64,000 nt of DNA, taken from Oscillospiraceae bacterium (GTDB lineage Bacteria > Bacillota > Clostridia > Oscillospirales > SIG627). The translations under genes were made by a program, and so were the position numbers. The stretch lies in assembly GCA_015065325.1 (NCBI GenBank), contig SVQO01000010.1, forward strand, positions 1 through 64,000, in the 5' to 3' direction. Of this stretch, positions 26,206 to 36,524 are shown in pieces. How positions within the stretch are numbered: position 1 is the first letter of the stretch; each line of letters begins with the position of its first letter. The notes under the pieces are model-generated. The model was not told the origin of the DNA, did no database searches, and saw only the letters and a list, made by a program, of their open reading frames with translations.

Positions 26206-26231
26206 GTGATTTTTTGCCGAAGATGGGGCTT
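26186..26231. repeat. 12-bp inverted repeat overlapping the recA promoter
   Basis: AAGCCCCATCTT and AAGATGGGGCTT are separated by 22 bases. A T7 tract follows on the plus strand, but there is no plus-strand gene to terminate. On the minus strand, downstream of prmC, no U-tract follows. It could be an imperfect terminator of the prmC operon or an operator for recA. Confidence 0.7.
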
Positions 26232-26246
26232 TTTTTGTTTTTTTCG

Positions 26247-27092
26247 TCATTTTATTTTTTGGGTGTAAAAAATTCGGTCAAGTCCTGCATCATCTTGATA
26301 AAATTCATATTCAAGATCCTGCAATTTCAGAAGTTTTTCGATCCCTTCTTTTTGATTACAGCCGATCTCGCAAAGAAGATCCACACCCGTTTTGGCAGAA
26401 AGATGGATCAGACTGCGGTAAAACGCAAGACCGTCCGCTCCGCCGAGCAGTGCCATGGCAGGCTCGTTTTTTACGTTGTCATCGATCTTCTCCATTTCCT
26501 CGGGCGTCAGATAAGGGGGATTGGATACGATCAAAGAGGGCTTATATTTCCGCACCTGCTCGTACGCGTCGTCGGACAGCACGTCCATTTTTTCAATGCT
26601 GCAACGCTTGGTCAGACCAAGCCTTTCGCAGTTTTCCCGACTCAAGTGCAGAGCTGCGTCGGATAAATCGTACATTCTGCAAAAGAGGTCTTCCCTTTTC
26701 AAAAGCACGGAAAGCCCGATACAGCCCGAGCCGCAACAAAAATCAAAAACCGTGCTTTTTTCTTCTGCTACCGCGGCTGCTTTTTCCGCAAGGGCTTGCG
26801 TTTCGGGCCTCGGAATCAAAACCTCGGGCGCCACGGCAAATTCATAACCGCAGAACCACTCGGTTCCCAGATAATACTGAATGGGGTATCCCGCCAAAAG
26901 CTTTCTCAGATCCTCCGCCATATCCGTTTCCTTCTCTCCGATAGGCTGTTCGGGCGTGATAAGCGGCGCATTCCGATGAAATCCGAAATGCTCCAAAATT
27001 GCGGAAAGGAGCGCTCTTTCGCTGAAAAAGCGCGCTCCGTTCAACCTTTTGTATTCTTTTTTTACCAAGAGAGAAAAATCTCTTACGTTCAT
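26247..27092 (-). CDS. prmC: Release factor glutamine methyltransferase PrmC
   Basis: N5-glutamine methyltransferase acting on the GGQ motif of peptide release factors. It has the N-terminal helical domain, PRPETQALAEKA (substrate/SAM region), SAM loop DFCCGSGCIGL, and catalytic VSNPPYLT. 281 aa is normal. Its start touches the yqhQ stop. prfA, which commonly lies next to prmC, is not adjacent here. Confidence 0.95.
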   Translation of the reverse strand: MNVRDFSLLVKKEYKRLNGARFFSERALLSAILEHFGFHRNAPLITPEQPIGEKETDMAEDLRKLLAGYPIQYYLGTEWFCGYEFAVAPEVLIPRPETQALAEKAAAVAEEKSTVFDFCCGSGCIGLSVLLKREDLFCRMYDLSDAALHLSRENCERLGLTKRCSIEKMDVLSDDAYEQVRKYKPSLIVSNPPYLTPEEMEKIDDNVKNEPAMALLGGADGLAFYRSLIHLSAKTGVDLLCEIGCNQKEGIEKLLKLQDLEYEFYQDDAGLDRIFYTQKIK

Positions 27093-28120
27093 TATTTCTC
27101 CTCTGTGACAGCAGGTTCTTCCGTTTTCTCGGTCTGCTCTGCCTCAACGTCCTCGGCAGGAGGCTCGGGCAAAGTAATTCCGACGAATACGTCTTCCTCG
27201 GAAAACTCCTCGGTCAGAGCGGATTTCAGAGCGACGATGGCAACCTCGATCATATCGTCGGTGGGCTCCTTCGTGGTAATTCTTTGAATCCAGAGACCGG
27301 GGGCGGTAATAAAGCGGATCAAGGCATTATCGTGCCTGCCCGCAAAGCGGATAATCTCGTAACCGATCCCTACCGTAAGGGGAAGCAGGAGCAACTTGAT
27401 CGCCACGTAAAGCACGGTGTTTTCGCGAGTCTCGCGAAAGACGATGCCGATAGCCAGACCGATGAGAATTCCGACCAGCATCATCAGGATCATAAAGCTG
27501 GTGCCGCAACGAGGGTGGAAGCGCTTTTGTTTTCTGATATTTTCCACCGTAAGATCAAGCCCCTTTTCGTAGCAGAAAATGCTCTTGTGCTCTGCACCGT
27601 GGTACATAAAGGTCCGTCTGATATCCTTCATCAGAGACACCAGAGATACGTATGCCAAAAAGATGGCAATACGGAGAATGCCTTCCACGATCTTCCGTGC
27701 GATCTCATTTTTGATAAATTGCGACAAAAAGGCCGGCAGGACGATAAACAATCCTACACCCAGAACAAGGCCCAGCACCGTTCCAATCGCCGTTACGATT
27801 CCCGTCAAGCTCTTACCAAACACCTTGGTCAGCCACTTTTCAAACTTGGTTTCTTCCTCGATCTCCAGTGCTTCAGCGGCAAAACTCAAGGTAGAAAAGG
27901 ACAAGATCATACTTTCTGCAAAGCTGACTACGCCGCGAACCAGAGGAAGCTTTTTAAACCAATTCTTCTTTTTGATCTCGTTGGGATGGCTGTCGCGGAT
28001 AATGGTTCCGTCCTCTTTCCGAACGGCGGTGGTATAGCTTTGAGGTCCGCGCATCATAATTCCCTCAAGCACCGCTTGTCCGCCTACTTTTCCCAAACGG
28101 GAATTCTTTTTTTCTTCCAT
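27092..28120 (-). CDS. yqhQ: DUF1385 membrane protein (YqhQ family)
   Basis: A conserved Firmicutes membrane protein of unknown function. Family hallmarks are GGQAVLEGIMMRGP near the N-terminus and FMYHGAEHKSIFCYE and RFHPRCGTSF in the middle. Four or so hydrophobic helices are seen, then a C-terminal acidic tail rich in Glu/Pro. It is the usual upstream partner of prmC. The histidines in the MYHGAEHK motif could bind metal, but that is only a guess. Confidence 0.9.
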   Translation of the reverse strand: MEEKKNSRLGKVGGQAVLEGIMMRGPQSYTTAVRKEDGTIIRDSHPNEIKKKNWFKKLPLVRGVVSFAESMILSFSTLSFAAEALEIEEETKFEKWLTKVFGKSLTGIVTAIGTVLGLVLGVGLFIVLPAFLSQFIKNEIARKIVEGILRIAIFLAYVSLVSLMKDIRRTFMYHGAEHKSIFCYEKGLDLTVENIRKQKRFHPRCGTSFMILMMLVGILIGLAIGIVFRETRENTVLYVAIKLLLLPLTVGIGYEIIRFAGRHDNALIRFITAPGLWIQRITTKEPTDDMIEVAIVALKSALTEEFSEEDVFVGITLPEPPAEDVEAEQTEKTEEPAVTEEK

Positions 28121-28129
28121 ATTGCTCCT

Positions 28130-28702
28130 TTATCTGAACTTCAGGTTTTCCGCGATGGCAGTCGCCACTTCCAGGTGGGTCTCATACGCCTGGGTTTTCG
28201 CCGTGTAGAGGATCGTATAGAGATACAGTCCTTTCGAAACGAACCAAGCGCGGAAGGAATACTCCTCGCCGGCAAACTCCGCCGTATAGCTGACGGCAAT
28301 GGTCTCACAGGAGTCGATCTTCAAGACGCTTCGCTTGATGCTGCCATCCTGATTCTTTTCCACTTTGAGATTTTTGAAATTATCTTCAAACTGCTTAAAA
28401 TAGTATTTTTCTACATAATCGCTCAGAGACTGATACTCAGTGGATGCCGTGAAGGAGGTAACGCTGACGTTGGAAAAATCGTCATCCGATACGTGGGCGC
28501 TGGTCATTCCTGCATCGTTTCGATCCAAGGTCCAATCGGAAGGATAGAAAAAGTAATAGTCCGTGTTTTTGTTTTCCGCCAAAAGAAAGCCGGATGGGAT
28601 TTCAACCCCGTCTTCCGTGGTCTCCTTTTGGGAGCAGGCACAAAGGGACGTCATCATAACAAGTGCCAAAAGCAAAGAAATCGTTCTGGTTAAGTTCTTC
28701 AT
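28130..28702 (-). CDS. Small lipoprotein, PsbP-like
   Basis: The N-terminus is a lipoprotein signal: a basic start, hydrophobic core LLLALVMMTSL, and a lipobox ending in Cys23. The mature part (~165 aa) contains YYFFYPSDWTLDRND, resembling the PsbP/DcrB-type fold found in many small Clostridia lipoproteins. Function is unknown. It lies between hemW and yqhQ in an apparent operon. Confidence 0.72.
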   Translation of the reverse strand: MKNLTRTISLLLALVMMTSLCACSQKETTEDGVEIPSGFLLAENKNTDYYFFYPSDWTLDRNDAGMTSAHVSDDDFSNVSVTSFTASTEYQSLSDYVEKYYFKQFEDNFKNLKVEKNQDGSIKRSVLKIDSCETIAVSYTAEFAGEEYSFRAWFVSKGLYLYTILYTAKTQAYETHLEVATAIAENLKFR

Positions 28703-28721
28703 TTTTTCAAACCTTTCTTTT

Positions 28722-29837
28722 TCATATCAATTCCGTGATGATCTCGTTGGAAACGAAGAAGCCCTCTGCAGTCAGAGCGAAGCCTTCTTCCGTGGAAACG
28801 CAAAGTCCGTGCTTTTCCCACAATTTGAATTTTTCACGAAATCGTCTTACTGCGTCGTCATCGGCAAGGTCTCTCACCTTATTCAGAGAAATGCCTCTTG
28901 CCGTTCGCAGAGAAAGCATTACGTACTCCATCAAGCGATCCTCTGCGGTTAAAAGTTCAAAATCGGAAAGACGGTCAAGAGGATCCCTTGCCGAAACAAA
29001 CTCCTCTATCCCATTTTTCACGAAAAAGCGCTTCCCGTCAACAAGGGAGTGAGCCCCCGGTCCGATCCCAAGATAGTCTCCGCCCGTCCAATAAACCGTG
29101 TTATGACGGGAATGAAAGCCTTTTTTAGCGGCGTTGGAGATCTCGTAATGCTCAAAGCCCCTTTCCCGCAGAAATGAGGACGCAAAAAGATACATTTTTC
29201 GCACCGTTTCGTCTGAGGGAAGCAAATGGGCAAAGCGTGCCAACGGCACCTCCGGCGAAAGGGTCAGCAAATAAAAGGACAAATGCTTCGGATCAAGACT
29301 CAGGGCTTTTTCCAGACTTTCTCGGAAAGAGCCGCAGGTTTGATACGGAAGCCCGTACATCAGATCAAGACTGATATTTTCAAAGCCTGCTTCCCGTGCG
29401 CGGGACACCGCCTTTTTCACTTCACCAAAGCGATGCAGACGTCCCAAAGCTTCAAGCTCCCCGTCGATGGCAGACTGCATTCCGAAGCTGATTCGGTTGG
29501 CACCTGCCTTGGAAAAGGCGGTCAAAACAGACTCACTTGCCGATTCCGGATTCATTTCCACAGTAAATTCGGCATTCTCGGAAAGAAGAAAACTTTCCCG
29601 CAGGGATGTAAAAATCCTCTCAATGCCATCGGGGGTCGCAAGACTGGGCGTTCCCCCTCCGAAATATACGGTTTCAACCTTTCGGTCCGGAGCAAGCGAA
29701 GAAAAAGCCTGAAAACTGTCGGCAAGGGCTTTTTCGTAGAATGGGATCCACTCCTGCCGCGGTAAGGAATAAAAATCACAGTAACTACACTTTGCCTTGC
29801 AAAAAGGAAAGTGCAGATACAAGCTCAACTTATTCAT
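28722..29837 (-). CDS. hemW: Radical SAM heme chaperone HemW
   Basis: HemN-like radical SAM protein. The cluster motif [15 protein letters not shown] (C-x3-C-x2-C) and [10 protein letters not shown] are diagnostic, and [15 protein letters not shown] and [16 protein letters not shown] follow. HemW inserts heme into target proteins; the coproporphyrinogen oxidase name often given to this family is usually wrong. It overlaps the lepA stop by 8 bases, and lepA-hemW is a standard pair. Confidence 0.93.
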   Translation of the reverse strand: MNKLSLYLHFPFCKAKCSYCDFYSLPRQEWIPFYEKALADSFQAFSSLAPDRKVETVYFGGGTPSLATPDGIERIFTSLRESFLLSENAEFTVEMNPESASESVLTAFSKAGANRISFGMQSAIDGELEALGRLHRFGEVKKAVSRAREAGFENISLDLMYGLPYQTCGSFRESLEKALSLDPKHLSFYLLTLSPEVPLARFAHLLPSDETVRKMYLFASSFLRERGFEHYEISNAAKKGFHSRHNTVYWTGGDYLGIGPGAHSLVDGKRFFVKNGIEEFVSARDPLDRLSDFELLTAEDRLMEYVMLSLRTARGISLNKVRDLADDDAVRRFREKFKLWEKHGLCVSTEEGFALTAEGFFVSNEIITELI

Positions 29838-31629
29838 CCAGCTTCAAAACTGCCATAAAAGCTTCCTGCGGAACCTCTACGGAGCCAAGAGAGCGCATCT
29901 TCTTCTTGCCTTCCTTCTGTTTTTCCAGAAGCTTCTTTTTTCGGGTGATATCACCGCCGTAGCACTTAGCAAGCACGTCCTTGCGCATTGCCTTTACCGT
30001 TTCGCGGGCAATCACTCTGCCGCCTACGGCAGCCTGGACAGGGATCTCAAACAGCTGGCGAGGAATATTCTCCTTCAGCTTCTCGGCAATTCTTCTTGCT
30101 CTGGGGTACGCCTTATCGCTGTGAACGATAAAGGACAGGGCGTCAACCACGTCACCGTTGAGCAGAATGTCAAGCTTAACAAGCTTTGAGGGAACGTATA
30201 CCGTATCACTGTAATCAAAGGAAGCATAGCCCTTGCTTCGGGATTTCAAAGCATCGAAAAAGTCGTAAACGATCTCGTTCAAGGGCAGGTTATAATGCAG
30301 CTCGGTCCTGGTGGGGGTAATATACTTCATATCCACGAATTCACCACGGCGGTCCTGGCAAAGATCCATAATTCCGCCGACGAACTCCACGGGGGTAATA
30401 ATACTGGCGCGAACTACCGGCTCATATGCAGTGGCAATGTTTTCCACCGCAGGGTAATTGGTAGGGTTATCAATGTAAATCGTCTCGCCGTCCGTCAGCT
30501 CCAGCTTATAGATTACACTGGGCGCAGTGGTGATCAGATCCAGATTAAACTCCCTCTCCAGACGCTCCTGGATCACTTCCATATGAAGCAGTCCCAGAAA
30601 ACCGCAACGGAAGCCGAAGCCCAGTGCCGCACTGGTTTCCGGCTCGAAGGAAAGCGCTGCGTCGTTCAGCCGAAGTTTTTCAAGCGCCTCGCGCAGATCG
30701 TTGTATCTTGCACCGTCCGCGGGATAAATACCGGAAAACACAACGGGGAGTGCCCTTTTAAAGCCTTCGAAGGGGGTATCCGTAGGATTGTCCGCAAGAG
30801 TAATGGTATCCCCTACGCGGGTGTCCTCCAGGGTCTTAATGGATGCGGTCAGGTATCCAACCTGTCCCGAAACTAAGGTCTTGCAAGGAGCAAAGCCAAA
30901 GGTTTTCATCGTACCGACTTCCGTCACGTCAAACTCTGCTCCCGTATTCATCATACGGATGCGGTCTCCTACGGAAAGAGAACCCTCGAACAGACGGAAA
31001 TAGACGATTATACCCTTATAGGCATCGTAAAAGGAGTCGAAGATCAACGCTTTGCACGGGCGGTCACGAACCGTCTTGGGTGCGGGGATATACTGAACGA
31101 TCCCCTCCAGAACGTCCTCGATATTCAATCCCGTCTTTGCAGAAACGCAGGGAGCGTTATCCGCAGGGATCCCGATGACGTCCTCGATCTCCGCTTTGAC
31201 TTTCTCGGGGTCTGCGGCGGGAAGATCGATCTTGTTGATCACCGGCAGAAGTTCCAAGTCGTGATCCACGGCAAGGTAGGCGTTGGCAAGGGTTTGCGCT
31301 TGAATTCCCTGAGTGGAATCCACCACCAGCAACGCCCCTTCACAGGCTCTGAGGGAGCGGGAAACCTCGTAGTTGAAGTCAACGTGACCGGGAGTATCGA
31401 TCAAATTGAACTCGTAGGTCTTCCCGTCCTTGGCAAGGTAATCCAGCGTGACGGCACGCGCCTTGATGGTAATGCCGCGCTCCTTTTCCAGCTCCATATC
31501 GTCCAGCACCTGCGCTTCCATTTCCCGCTTTTCAACGGAGCCGGTGTGCTCCAGGATGCGGTCGGCAAGGGTGCTTTTTCCGTGGTCGATATGTGCGATA
31601 ATACAAAAATTGCGAATATTTTTTTCCAT
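29830..31629 (-). CDS. lepA: Elongation factor 4 (LepA)
   Basis: Translational GTPase. G1 is [14 protein letters not shown]3 DTPGHVDF, G4 NKID; the LepA-specific C-terminal domain is present. The start [15 protein letters not shown] at 31629 fits the family, whereas the longer track ORF would run 54 bases into smpB. 599 aa is the normal size. It begins one base after the smpB stop. Confidence 0.97.
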   Translation of the reverse strand: MEKNIRNFCIIAHIDHGKSTLADRILEHTGSVEKREMEAQVLDDMELEKERGITIKARAVTLDYLAKDGKTYEFNLIDTPGHVDFNYEVSRSLRACEGALLVVDSTQGIQAQTLANAYLAVDHDLELLPVINKIDLPAADPEKVKAEIEDVIGIPADNAPCVSAKTGLNIEDVLEGIVQYIPAPKTVRDRPCKALIFDSFYDAYKGIIVYFRLFEGSLSVGDRIRMMNTGAEFDVTEVGTMKTFGFAPCKTLVSGQVGYLTASIKTLEDTRVGDTITLADNPTDTPFEGFKRALPVVFSGIYPADGARYNDLREALEKLRLNDAALSFEPETSAALGFGFRCGFLGLLHMEVIQERLEREFNLDLITTAPSVIYKLELTDGETIYIDNPTNYPAVENIATAYEPVVRASIITPVEFVGGIMDLCQDRRGEFVDMKYITPTRTELHYNLPLNEIVYDFFDALKSRSKGYASFDYSDTVYVPSKLVKLDILLNGDVVDALSFIVHSDKAYPRARRIAEKLKENIPRQLFEIPVQAAVGGRVIARETVKAMRKDVLAKCYGGDITRKKKLLEKQKEGKKKMRSLGSVEVPQEAFMAVLKLDE

Positions 31630-31630
31630 A

Positions 31631-32101
31631 TTAGTCCCGATCCGATAATTTAATTCCTCTGCGATTTTCGCGCTCCAGGTCACGCTTTAAAGCGCTTTCC
31701 CGCTTATCGTAAAGTTTTTTACCACGGCAAACGCCCACCTCCACCTTTACCCGTCCTTTTTTAAAATACAGGGACAAGGGGATTAGCGTGTAACCGTCGC
31801 GCTCGGAAAGCGCACGGAGCTTTAAAATTTCCTTTTTGTGCATCAAAAGACGCCTGGTACGCAAAGGGTCTCGATTAAAAATATTTCCCTTTTCATAAGG
31901 GCTGATATGAACTCCCTTGGCAAACAGCTCTCCGTCCGCGATGATCAGATAGGAGTCCTTTAAATTGACGGTTCCCTGGCGAATGGATTTCACCTCGGTA
32001 CCGAACAACTCAATTCCCGCTTCAAAGCGCTCCTCCACGAAATAATCGTGAAACGCCTTCCGATTGGAGGCGCAGGTTCGGAGTCCCTCATTCTTCTGCA
32101 T
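31631..32101 (-). CDS. smpB: SsrA-binding protein SmpB
   Basis: Binds tmRNA for trans-translation and rescue of stalled ribosomes. [23 protein letters not shown] and [15 protein letters not shown] are the core motifs, and KKLYDKRE and RENRRGIKL form the basic C-terminal tail. 156 aa is typical. It overlaps the rmuC stop and runs directly into lepA. No ssrA gene was recognised in this window. Confidence 0.97.
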   Translation of the reverse strand: MQKNEGLRTCASNRKAFHDYFVEERFEAGIELFGTEVKSIRQGTVNLKDSYLIIADGELFAKGVHISPYEKGNIFNRDPLRTRRLLMHKKEILKLRALSERDGYTLIPLSLYFKKGRVKVEVGVCRGKKLYDKRESALKRDLERENRRGIKLSDRD

Positions 32102-33401
32102 CAGACCCCTCCTTTAACAGTTCTTCCGCACGGTCGGCCGGCAGAGTGGAAACGTTTTTCAGTTTTCTCTGAATCTGTCTGGTACGCACACCGACCAGGG
32201 CATCCAGACCGCGATTTGCCTGATCGATCTTTGCCTGCGCATCCCGCAGAGCACCTTCGAACTTATCGAATTCCGTGCGAACTGCTCCCAAAACCTCCCA
32301 GACCTCACTGCTTCTCTTTTGAATGGCAAGGGTATGAAAGCCGGTTTGAAGCGAATTCAAAAGTGCCGCCATGGTCGTAGGGCCGGCAATATTGACCTTA
32401 TAGTTGCGTTGCAAAATTTCTACCATTCCCATTTTTACCACCTCGGCGTACAGTCCCTCCGTGGGGAGGAACATAACCGCAAAATCCGTGGTAGAGGGAG
32501 GAGAAACGTATTTGTTGTGAATATCCTTAGCAAACGCCTTGATTCGGTTTTCCAGCACGGTACGCTGAACGCGAACCAACTCGGGATCGGCGGCGTCGTA
32601 GGCATCCCGGAGCTGTACGTAGGCGTCTGCGGGGAACTTGGAGTCAATAGGGAGATACACTACCCCGTCTCCGTCTCCCGGCAAGCGAATGGCAAATTCC
32701 ACGCGGTTTGCAGATCCGGGAACGGTTGCTACGTTGGTTTCGTACTGCTCGGGAGACAAGATCTCCTCCAGAATGGAGGCAAGCTGGATTTCTCCCAAAA
32801 TACCGCGGGTCTTTACGTTGGACAAAACCTTTTTCAGATCGCCCACACCGCTGGCAAGGGTCTGCATTTCGCCAAGACCTTGATAGACCTGCTGAAGTCT
32901 TTCACTGACCTCCTTAAAGGAACGGCTGATGCGCTCCTCCAAGGTGGCTTGCAGTTTTTCATCAACGCTTTGGCGGATCTCGGCGAGACTTTTCTCATTG
33001 CCCGAGCGAAGCTCGGAAAGTTTGGCATCCACCGTATCCCGCAGGGTTTGGGAGTTTTTCTCTTGAAACGCGTTCATTTGCGCCATTCGTTCATCCACAC
33101 CCTTGAGAGCGGAATTCAAATGCTCGCTGAGCTCTGCCAGGCGCTTGTCCTGACGGGCAAACACTTCGCTTTGAGACTGGTGCTGTGCTCGGGAAAAAGT
33201 CTCCAGAGCGCGGGCATTTTCTTCATTGATCTCACGACGGGCGTTGCCAAGGCTTCGCTCCAGTCTTTCCCCTACCCGTTCCAGATCCTCCCGATCCGCA
33301 GCGTTTTTTTCATCGCCTGAGCGGAGGGAGAGCAGGGTAAATAAGGAGAGCAGAGCCGATACCGAGGACAGTATCAAGACGATTATAATCGGGGTATCCA
33401 A
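32088..33401 (-). CDS. rmuC: DNA recombination protein RmuC
   Basis: A single N-terminal membrane helix ([20 protein letters not shown]) precedes ~180 residues of coiled coil. The RmuC core follows ([44 protein letters not shown]). The RmuC nuclease-like domain is thought to limit inversions at repeats. 437 aa fits the family. GAAAGGATT precedes the ATG. Confidence 0.93.
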   Translation of the reverse strand: MDTPIIIVLILSSVSALLSLFTLLSLRSGDEKNAADREDLERVGERLERSLGNARREINEENARALETFSRAQHQSQSEVFARQDKRLAELSEHLNSALKGVDERMAQMNAFQEKNSQTLRDTVDAKLSELRSGNEKSLAEIRQSVDEKLQATLEERISRSFKEVSERLQQVYQGLGEMQTLASGVGDLKKVLSNVKTRGILGEIQLASILEEILSPEQYETNVATVPGSANRVEFAIRLPGDGDGVVYLPIDSKFPADAYVQLRDAYDAADPELVRVQRTVLENRIKAFAKDIHNKYVSPPSTTDFAVMFLPTEGLYAEVVKMGMVEILQRNYKVNIAGPTTMAALLNSLQTGFHTLAIQKRSSEVWEVLGAVRTEFDKFEGALRDAQAKIDQANRGLDALVGVRTRQIQRKLKNVSTLPADRAEELLKEGSDAEE

Positions 33402-33415
33402 TCAAAAATCCTTTC

Positions 33416-34987
33416 TCAGTCGATGGAGGTTCCATTCTGTATCGCTGCTTTCAGTTTGGCGGCATTCGCATTATGCTCTGCCTCCGTTTTGGCAAATACC
33501 ATAGAGCCGTCCGTATCGGAAACAAAGTACAAATACTGATTCTGCTCGGGATAAAGCGCCGCCTGGATCGCATCCCAACCGGGATTGGCAATGGCAGAAG
33601 GCGGAAGTCCCTGATGCCGACGGGTATTATAGCTGCTGTCAACGTTCAGGTCCGCATCGGTCAGTTCCGCCTTATGCTCGGGCAAGGCGTAAAGCACGGT
33701 AGCATCCGAGTCAAGACGCATCTTCTTATTCAGGCGATTATAGAATACGCCTGCAATCGGGTAAAAGTCTGTACTGAATTTACCCTCCTTCTGTATGATG
33801 GAAGCGATGGTGACCACTTGATCCACGTTCATTCCCAGCTCGTCCAACCTGGCGTAATAGTCCTTTTCAAAGCGGGAATCAAAGGCGGAAAGCATTTTAT
33901 CAATGATAGCAATCTCACCGGAATCCGCATAGAAATCGTAGGTGTCGGGGAACAGATATCCTTCCAGACGGTATTTTCTGTCGGGAGAAAGCTGTATCGA
34001 TTTCAGCTTTTCCATAAACGTATAGTTCTTATAGTCGTATTCGTTGATGGCCTTTACAAAGCCTTCGCGTGTTCCCATTCCGTGGGATACGAACAGATCG
34101 ATGATCTGATCCACCGTGTAGCCCTCGGGAATCGTAAGCGTGACGATACCGCGTGCCTTTCTGACCTTGATCAGATTGACGATCTGATCGAAGTTCATGG
34201 TACTGCGCAGCTCATAGGCGCCGGGCTTGAAGGCGAGGGGCGGATCGGCTTTGCGGTTCTTGAAATTCACGTAGAAGCGGAACACTCCGGGATATTTGAT
34301 GATCTTCGCCTCTTTCAAAAGGGTGGAAACCTCGGAAACGGTTGCGTTCTCGGGAATGGTTACGGTAGCAACCACCTCATCCTTGGCAAGGGCAAAAATA
34401 TCGTTTGCCCAGCGAATGCCGCAGATGGAAAGCACGGCGGAAATCCCCACTACCACACCGATGTAGATCAAGGCGATGATCAGCGTGGAAGCAAGAGGCG
34501 TACGCTCACCCTTTTCCTCGGAGCTCTTTTTCTTTTTCCCATCCCCCTTTGCCGCCTTTTTGGACACACCGAATTTGCCGACGGATGGCTTTTTCCCCAC
34601 AGGGGACGCTGCGGGAGGAACAGGAGCACCGGCTCGGGTCTGTGCTGCCGCAGAAACACGGGAAGCCGTAGCTGCGGCGGCGCCGATCTTTCTGGTTTCA
34701 GACGCTCTCTGTCCGCCGCTTTCCTTGGAAAAAGTGGGTCTGACCGCCGACCTTTCGACGACGGGACGCTTGGGTGCGGCGGGCTTTACCTGTGCTTTTT
34801 CCGCGGAGGGACGAGACGGCGTGATCCGCTTAACAGCCGCAGGCTCGTTGACGGGGCGCTTCGGCGCAGGAGCGGTCTTTTTTTCCGCGGGTGCAGAGGA
34901 AGGTGTACTCTTTTTCGAAGGAGTCACCAAAATATCGATGGTATTTTCTTTTTGCTGCTGATTGCTCTGATCGTTTGTTTCTTTCAT
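33416..34987 (-). CDS. mltG: Endolytic transglycosylase MltG
   Basis: Membrane-bound lytic transglycosylase that cuts nascent glycan strands. Residues 1-165 are a disordered, Lys/Pro/Ala-rich cytoplasmic segment, followed by one transmembrane helix near 168-195 (LIIALIYIGVVVGISAVL), a LysM-like subdomain, and the YceG domain. The catalytic glutamate lies in IASIIQKEGK, and LEGYLFPDTYDF and YNTRRHQGLPPSAIANPG are family signatures. The long basic N-terminus is unusual and might contact division or nucleic-acid partners. Confidence 0.93.
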   Translation of the reverse strand: MKETNDQSNQQQKENTIDILVTPSKKSTPSSAPAEKKTAPAPKRPVNEPAAVKRITPSRPSAEKAQVKPAAPKRPVVERSAVRPTFSKESGGQRASETRKIGAAAATASRVSAAAQTRAGAPVPPAASPVGKKPSVGKFGVSKKAAKGDGKKKKSSEEKGERTPLASTLIIALIYIGVVVGISAVLSICGIRWANDIFALAKDEVVATVTIPENATVSEVSTLLKEAKIIKYPGVFRFYVNFKNRKADPPLAFKPGAYELRSTMNFDQIVNLIKVRKARGIVTLTIPEGYTVDQIIDLFVSHGMGTREGFVKAINEYDYKNYTFMEKLKSIQLSPDRKYRLEGYLFPDTYDFYADSGEIAIIDKMLSAFDSRFEKDYYARLDELGMNVDQVVTIASIIQKEGKFSTDFYPIAGVFYNRLNKKMRLDSDATVLYALPEHKAELTDADLNVDSSYNTRRHQGLPPSAIANPGWDAIQAALYPEQNQYLYFVSDTDGSMVFAKTEAEHNANAAKLKAAIQNGTSID

Positions 34988-35001
34988 TCATTAACCTCTT
35001 T

Positions 35002-35967
35002 TCACAATACATCGGATACCAAACAGATAAAAAGAACGATGCAAATCAAAAACGTGGGGGATAAATAAATCTCTCGGAGTATGCGAAGGAAGCGTTTTCC
35101 GCGGGTTTCCTTTTTTTCTTCTCTTTGTGCCGCTCTGGCTTTTTCCAGTTCTTTTCGCAAAAGCTCCTTGCGGCTCTCCAGAACCTCCTGATAGGATTTG
35201 GAGCGATAAATGTTTTCCAAGCCTGAAAACATAAAAATAAACAGGATCATAAACAGAGCCAAAAGCAGATACGGCAGGATCAAGCTCTTGCCCGCCTGGC
35301 GCAGATACTCTACCACACCGGGACGAAGGTATTCGTAAGAAGCGTTGATCCCAACGTGGAGCAAAATCGCAGGAACGATGGAATCGCTTGCCAGAGTCAT
35401 CACACCGAGGATCACACCCATAAACAGATAGTACGCGAGATTTTCGGCCGAAAGATGAAACATAGCAAACATCAAAGCCGTAGTAAAAACAGACCAAGAA
35501 GCGCCGTAAGAGCGGTAGTTCTCCAAAAGGACACCGCGAAACGCCACCTCTTCCAAAAGTGCGGGCAGGATCATCGTGCCGAGAAAGTGCAAAAAGGAAT
35601 TTCTGCTTTTCGCGGTAAAGCAGACCGCGGCGGGAGTTTCCAAAAACGCCTCGGAATCAAACAGAAACAAGCCCGCATAACGAAATAGCATGCTTCCCAC
35701 GAAAAAGATCAGCGCCATGTTGATCAAAAACGGAACGCGCTTGACGGGAACGGAGCGGAATTTCAAACCCGAAACCACGTCAAACTCCGTGACTCTGCAA
35801 TAAAAAGCAAGGGGCAGCAGGAAAACGATCAAACGAATAATGGTGGAGGAAAGAAAGGCATCCACCGAAACGCCCTCGATAATCCGTCCCACCACCGTGG
35901 CAATTTCCGTAAGGATCAGGATCACACCGAACAGGATCGGCGCGTAGGTAGTCGGTTTCAGTTTCAA
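35002..35967 (-). CDS. CPBP family intramembrane glutamic endopeptidase
   Basis: A polytopic protein with about eight hydrophobic helices and the Abi/CPBP catalytic motifs: EEVAFRGVLLENYRS (E-E-x3-R) and MFAMFHLSAEN with the second histidine. Related to CAAX prenyl endopeptidases; bacterial members serve in bacteriocin immunity, regulated proteolysis or unknown roles. The C-terminus is a basic cytoplasmic coil (RKELLRKELEKARAAQREEK) followed by a last helix. It overlaps the DJ-1 gene stop by 4 bases. Confidence 0.88.
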   Translation of the reverse strand: MKLKPTTYAPILFGVILILTEIATVVGRIIEGVSVDAFLSSTIIRLIVFLLPLAFYCRVTEFDVVSGLKFRSVPVKRVPFLINMALIFFVGSMLFRYAGLFLFDSEAFLETPAAVCFTAKSRNSFLHFLGTMILPALLEEVAFRGVLLENYRSYGASWSVFTTALMFAMFHLSAENLAYYLFMGVILGVMTLASDSIVPAILLHVGINASYEYLRPGVVEYLRQAGKSLILPYLLLALFMILFIFMFSGLENIYRSKSYQEVLESRKELLRKELEKARAAQREEKKETRGKRFLRILREIYLSPTFLICIVLFICLVSDVL

Positions 35968-36515
35968 CCCTCTGCCTCCTCAAAGCACATCGCCTTGGCA
36001 AGCTGTGCAGAAACTTGCTCTCCCTTCAAAAAGGCAAGGAGACGAAAGGCAAAATCGGCAGCGGTTCCCGCGCCGCGGGAGGTCAAAATTCTGCCCGAGA
36101 GAACACTTTTTTCCACAGAAGTCTCTTTGCAAAAAAGTCCGTCCTCCATCCCGGGATAACAGGTTGCGCGAGCCTCGCGCAAAAGCCCCATTTCACCGAA
36201 CACCGTAGGGGCTGCGCAAATTGCCGCGAGCATTCCGCCCTCGGCGTGATGCTTGCGGATCCGCTCTGCCAGCTTTTTACATTCCTTCAGGTGGACTGTT
36301 CCGGGCATACCGCCGGGAAGCAGGATCACATCCTCGCCGTCGGAAAGCTCCGACAAAGTGGTATCCGCCGTAAAAGGGATTCCGTGGGCACCGCATACCA
36401 CGCGGCAATCGGTAATACTGCAGGTGCGAACCTCAACACCGCCGCGACGAAGAATATCAATGGGAGTTACCGCTTCGATCTCCTCGAAGCCCTCCGCCAA
36501 AAATACCGTAACCAT
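35964..36515 (-). CDS. DJ-1/PfpI family protein
   Basis: DJ-1/ThiJ-type protein of 183 aa. The nucleophile elbow is AAICAAPTVFGEMGLL with the conserved cysteine, and the acidic partner lies in FLAEGFEEIEAVTP. Such proteins act as glyoxalase III or protein deglycase-like enzymes, or as stress proteins. It sits between tmk and a CPBP protease gene in one run. The exact activity is not predictable. Confidence 0.9.
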   Translation of the reverse strand: MVTVFLAEGFEEIEAVTPIDILRRGGVEVRTCSITDCRVVCGAHGIPFTADTTLSELSDGEDVILLPGGMPGTVHLKECKKLAERIRKHHAEGGMLAAICAAPTVFGEMGLLREARATCYPGMEDGLFCKETSVEKSVLSGRILTSRGAGTAADFAFRLLAFLKGEQVSAQLAKAMCFEEAEG

Positions 36516-36524
36516 AATTACTCC

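Noticed and set aside
33473-35068. 531-aa plus-strand ORF
   Set aside because: Antisense to mltG; no ribosome site, no domain, low-complexity Gly/Arg segments.
35002-35497. 168-aa ORF 34991..35497 overlapping the CPBP protease gene
   Set aside because: Same-strand alternate frame inside a clear CPBP membrane protein; no independent motifs.
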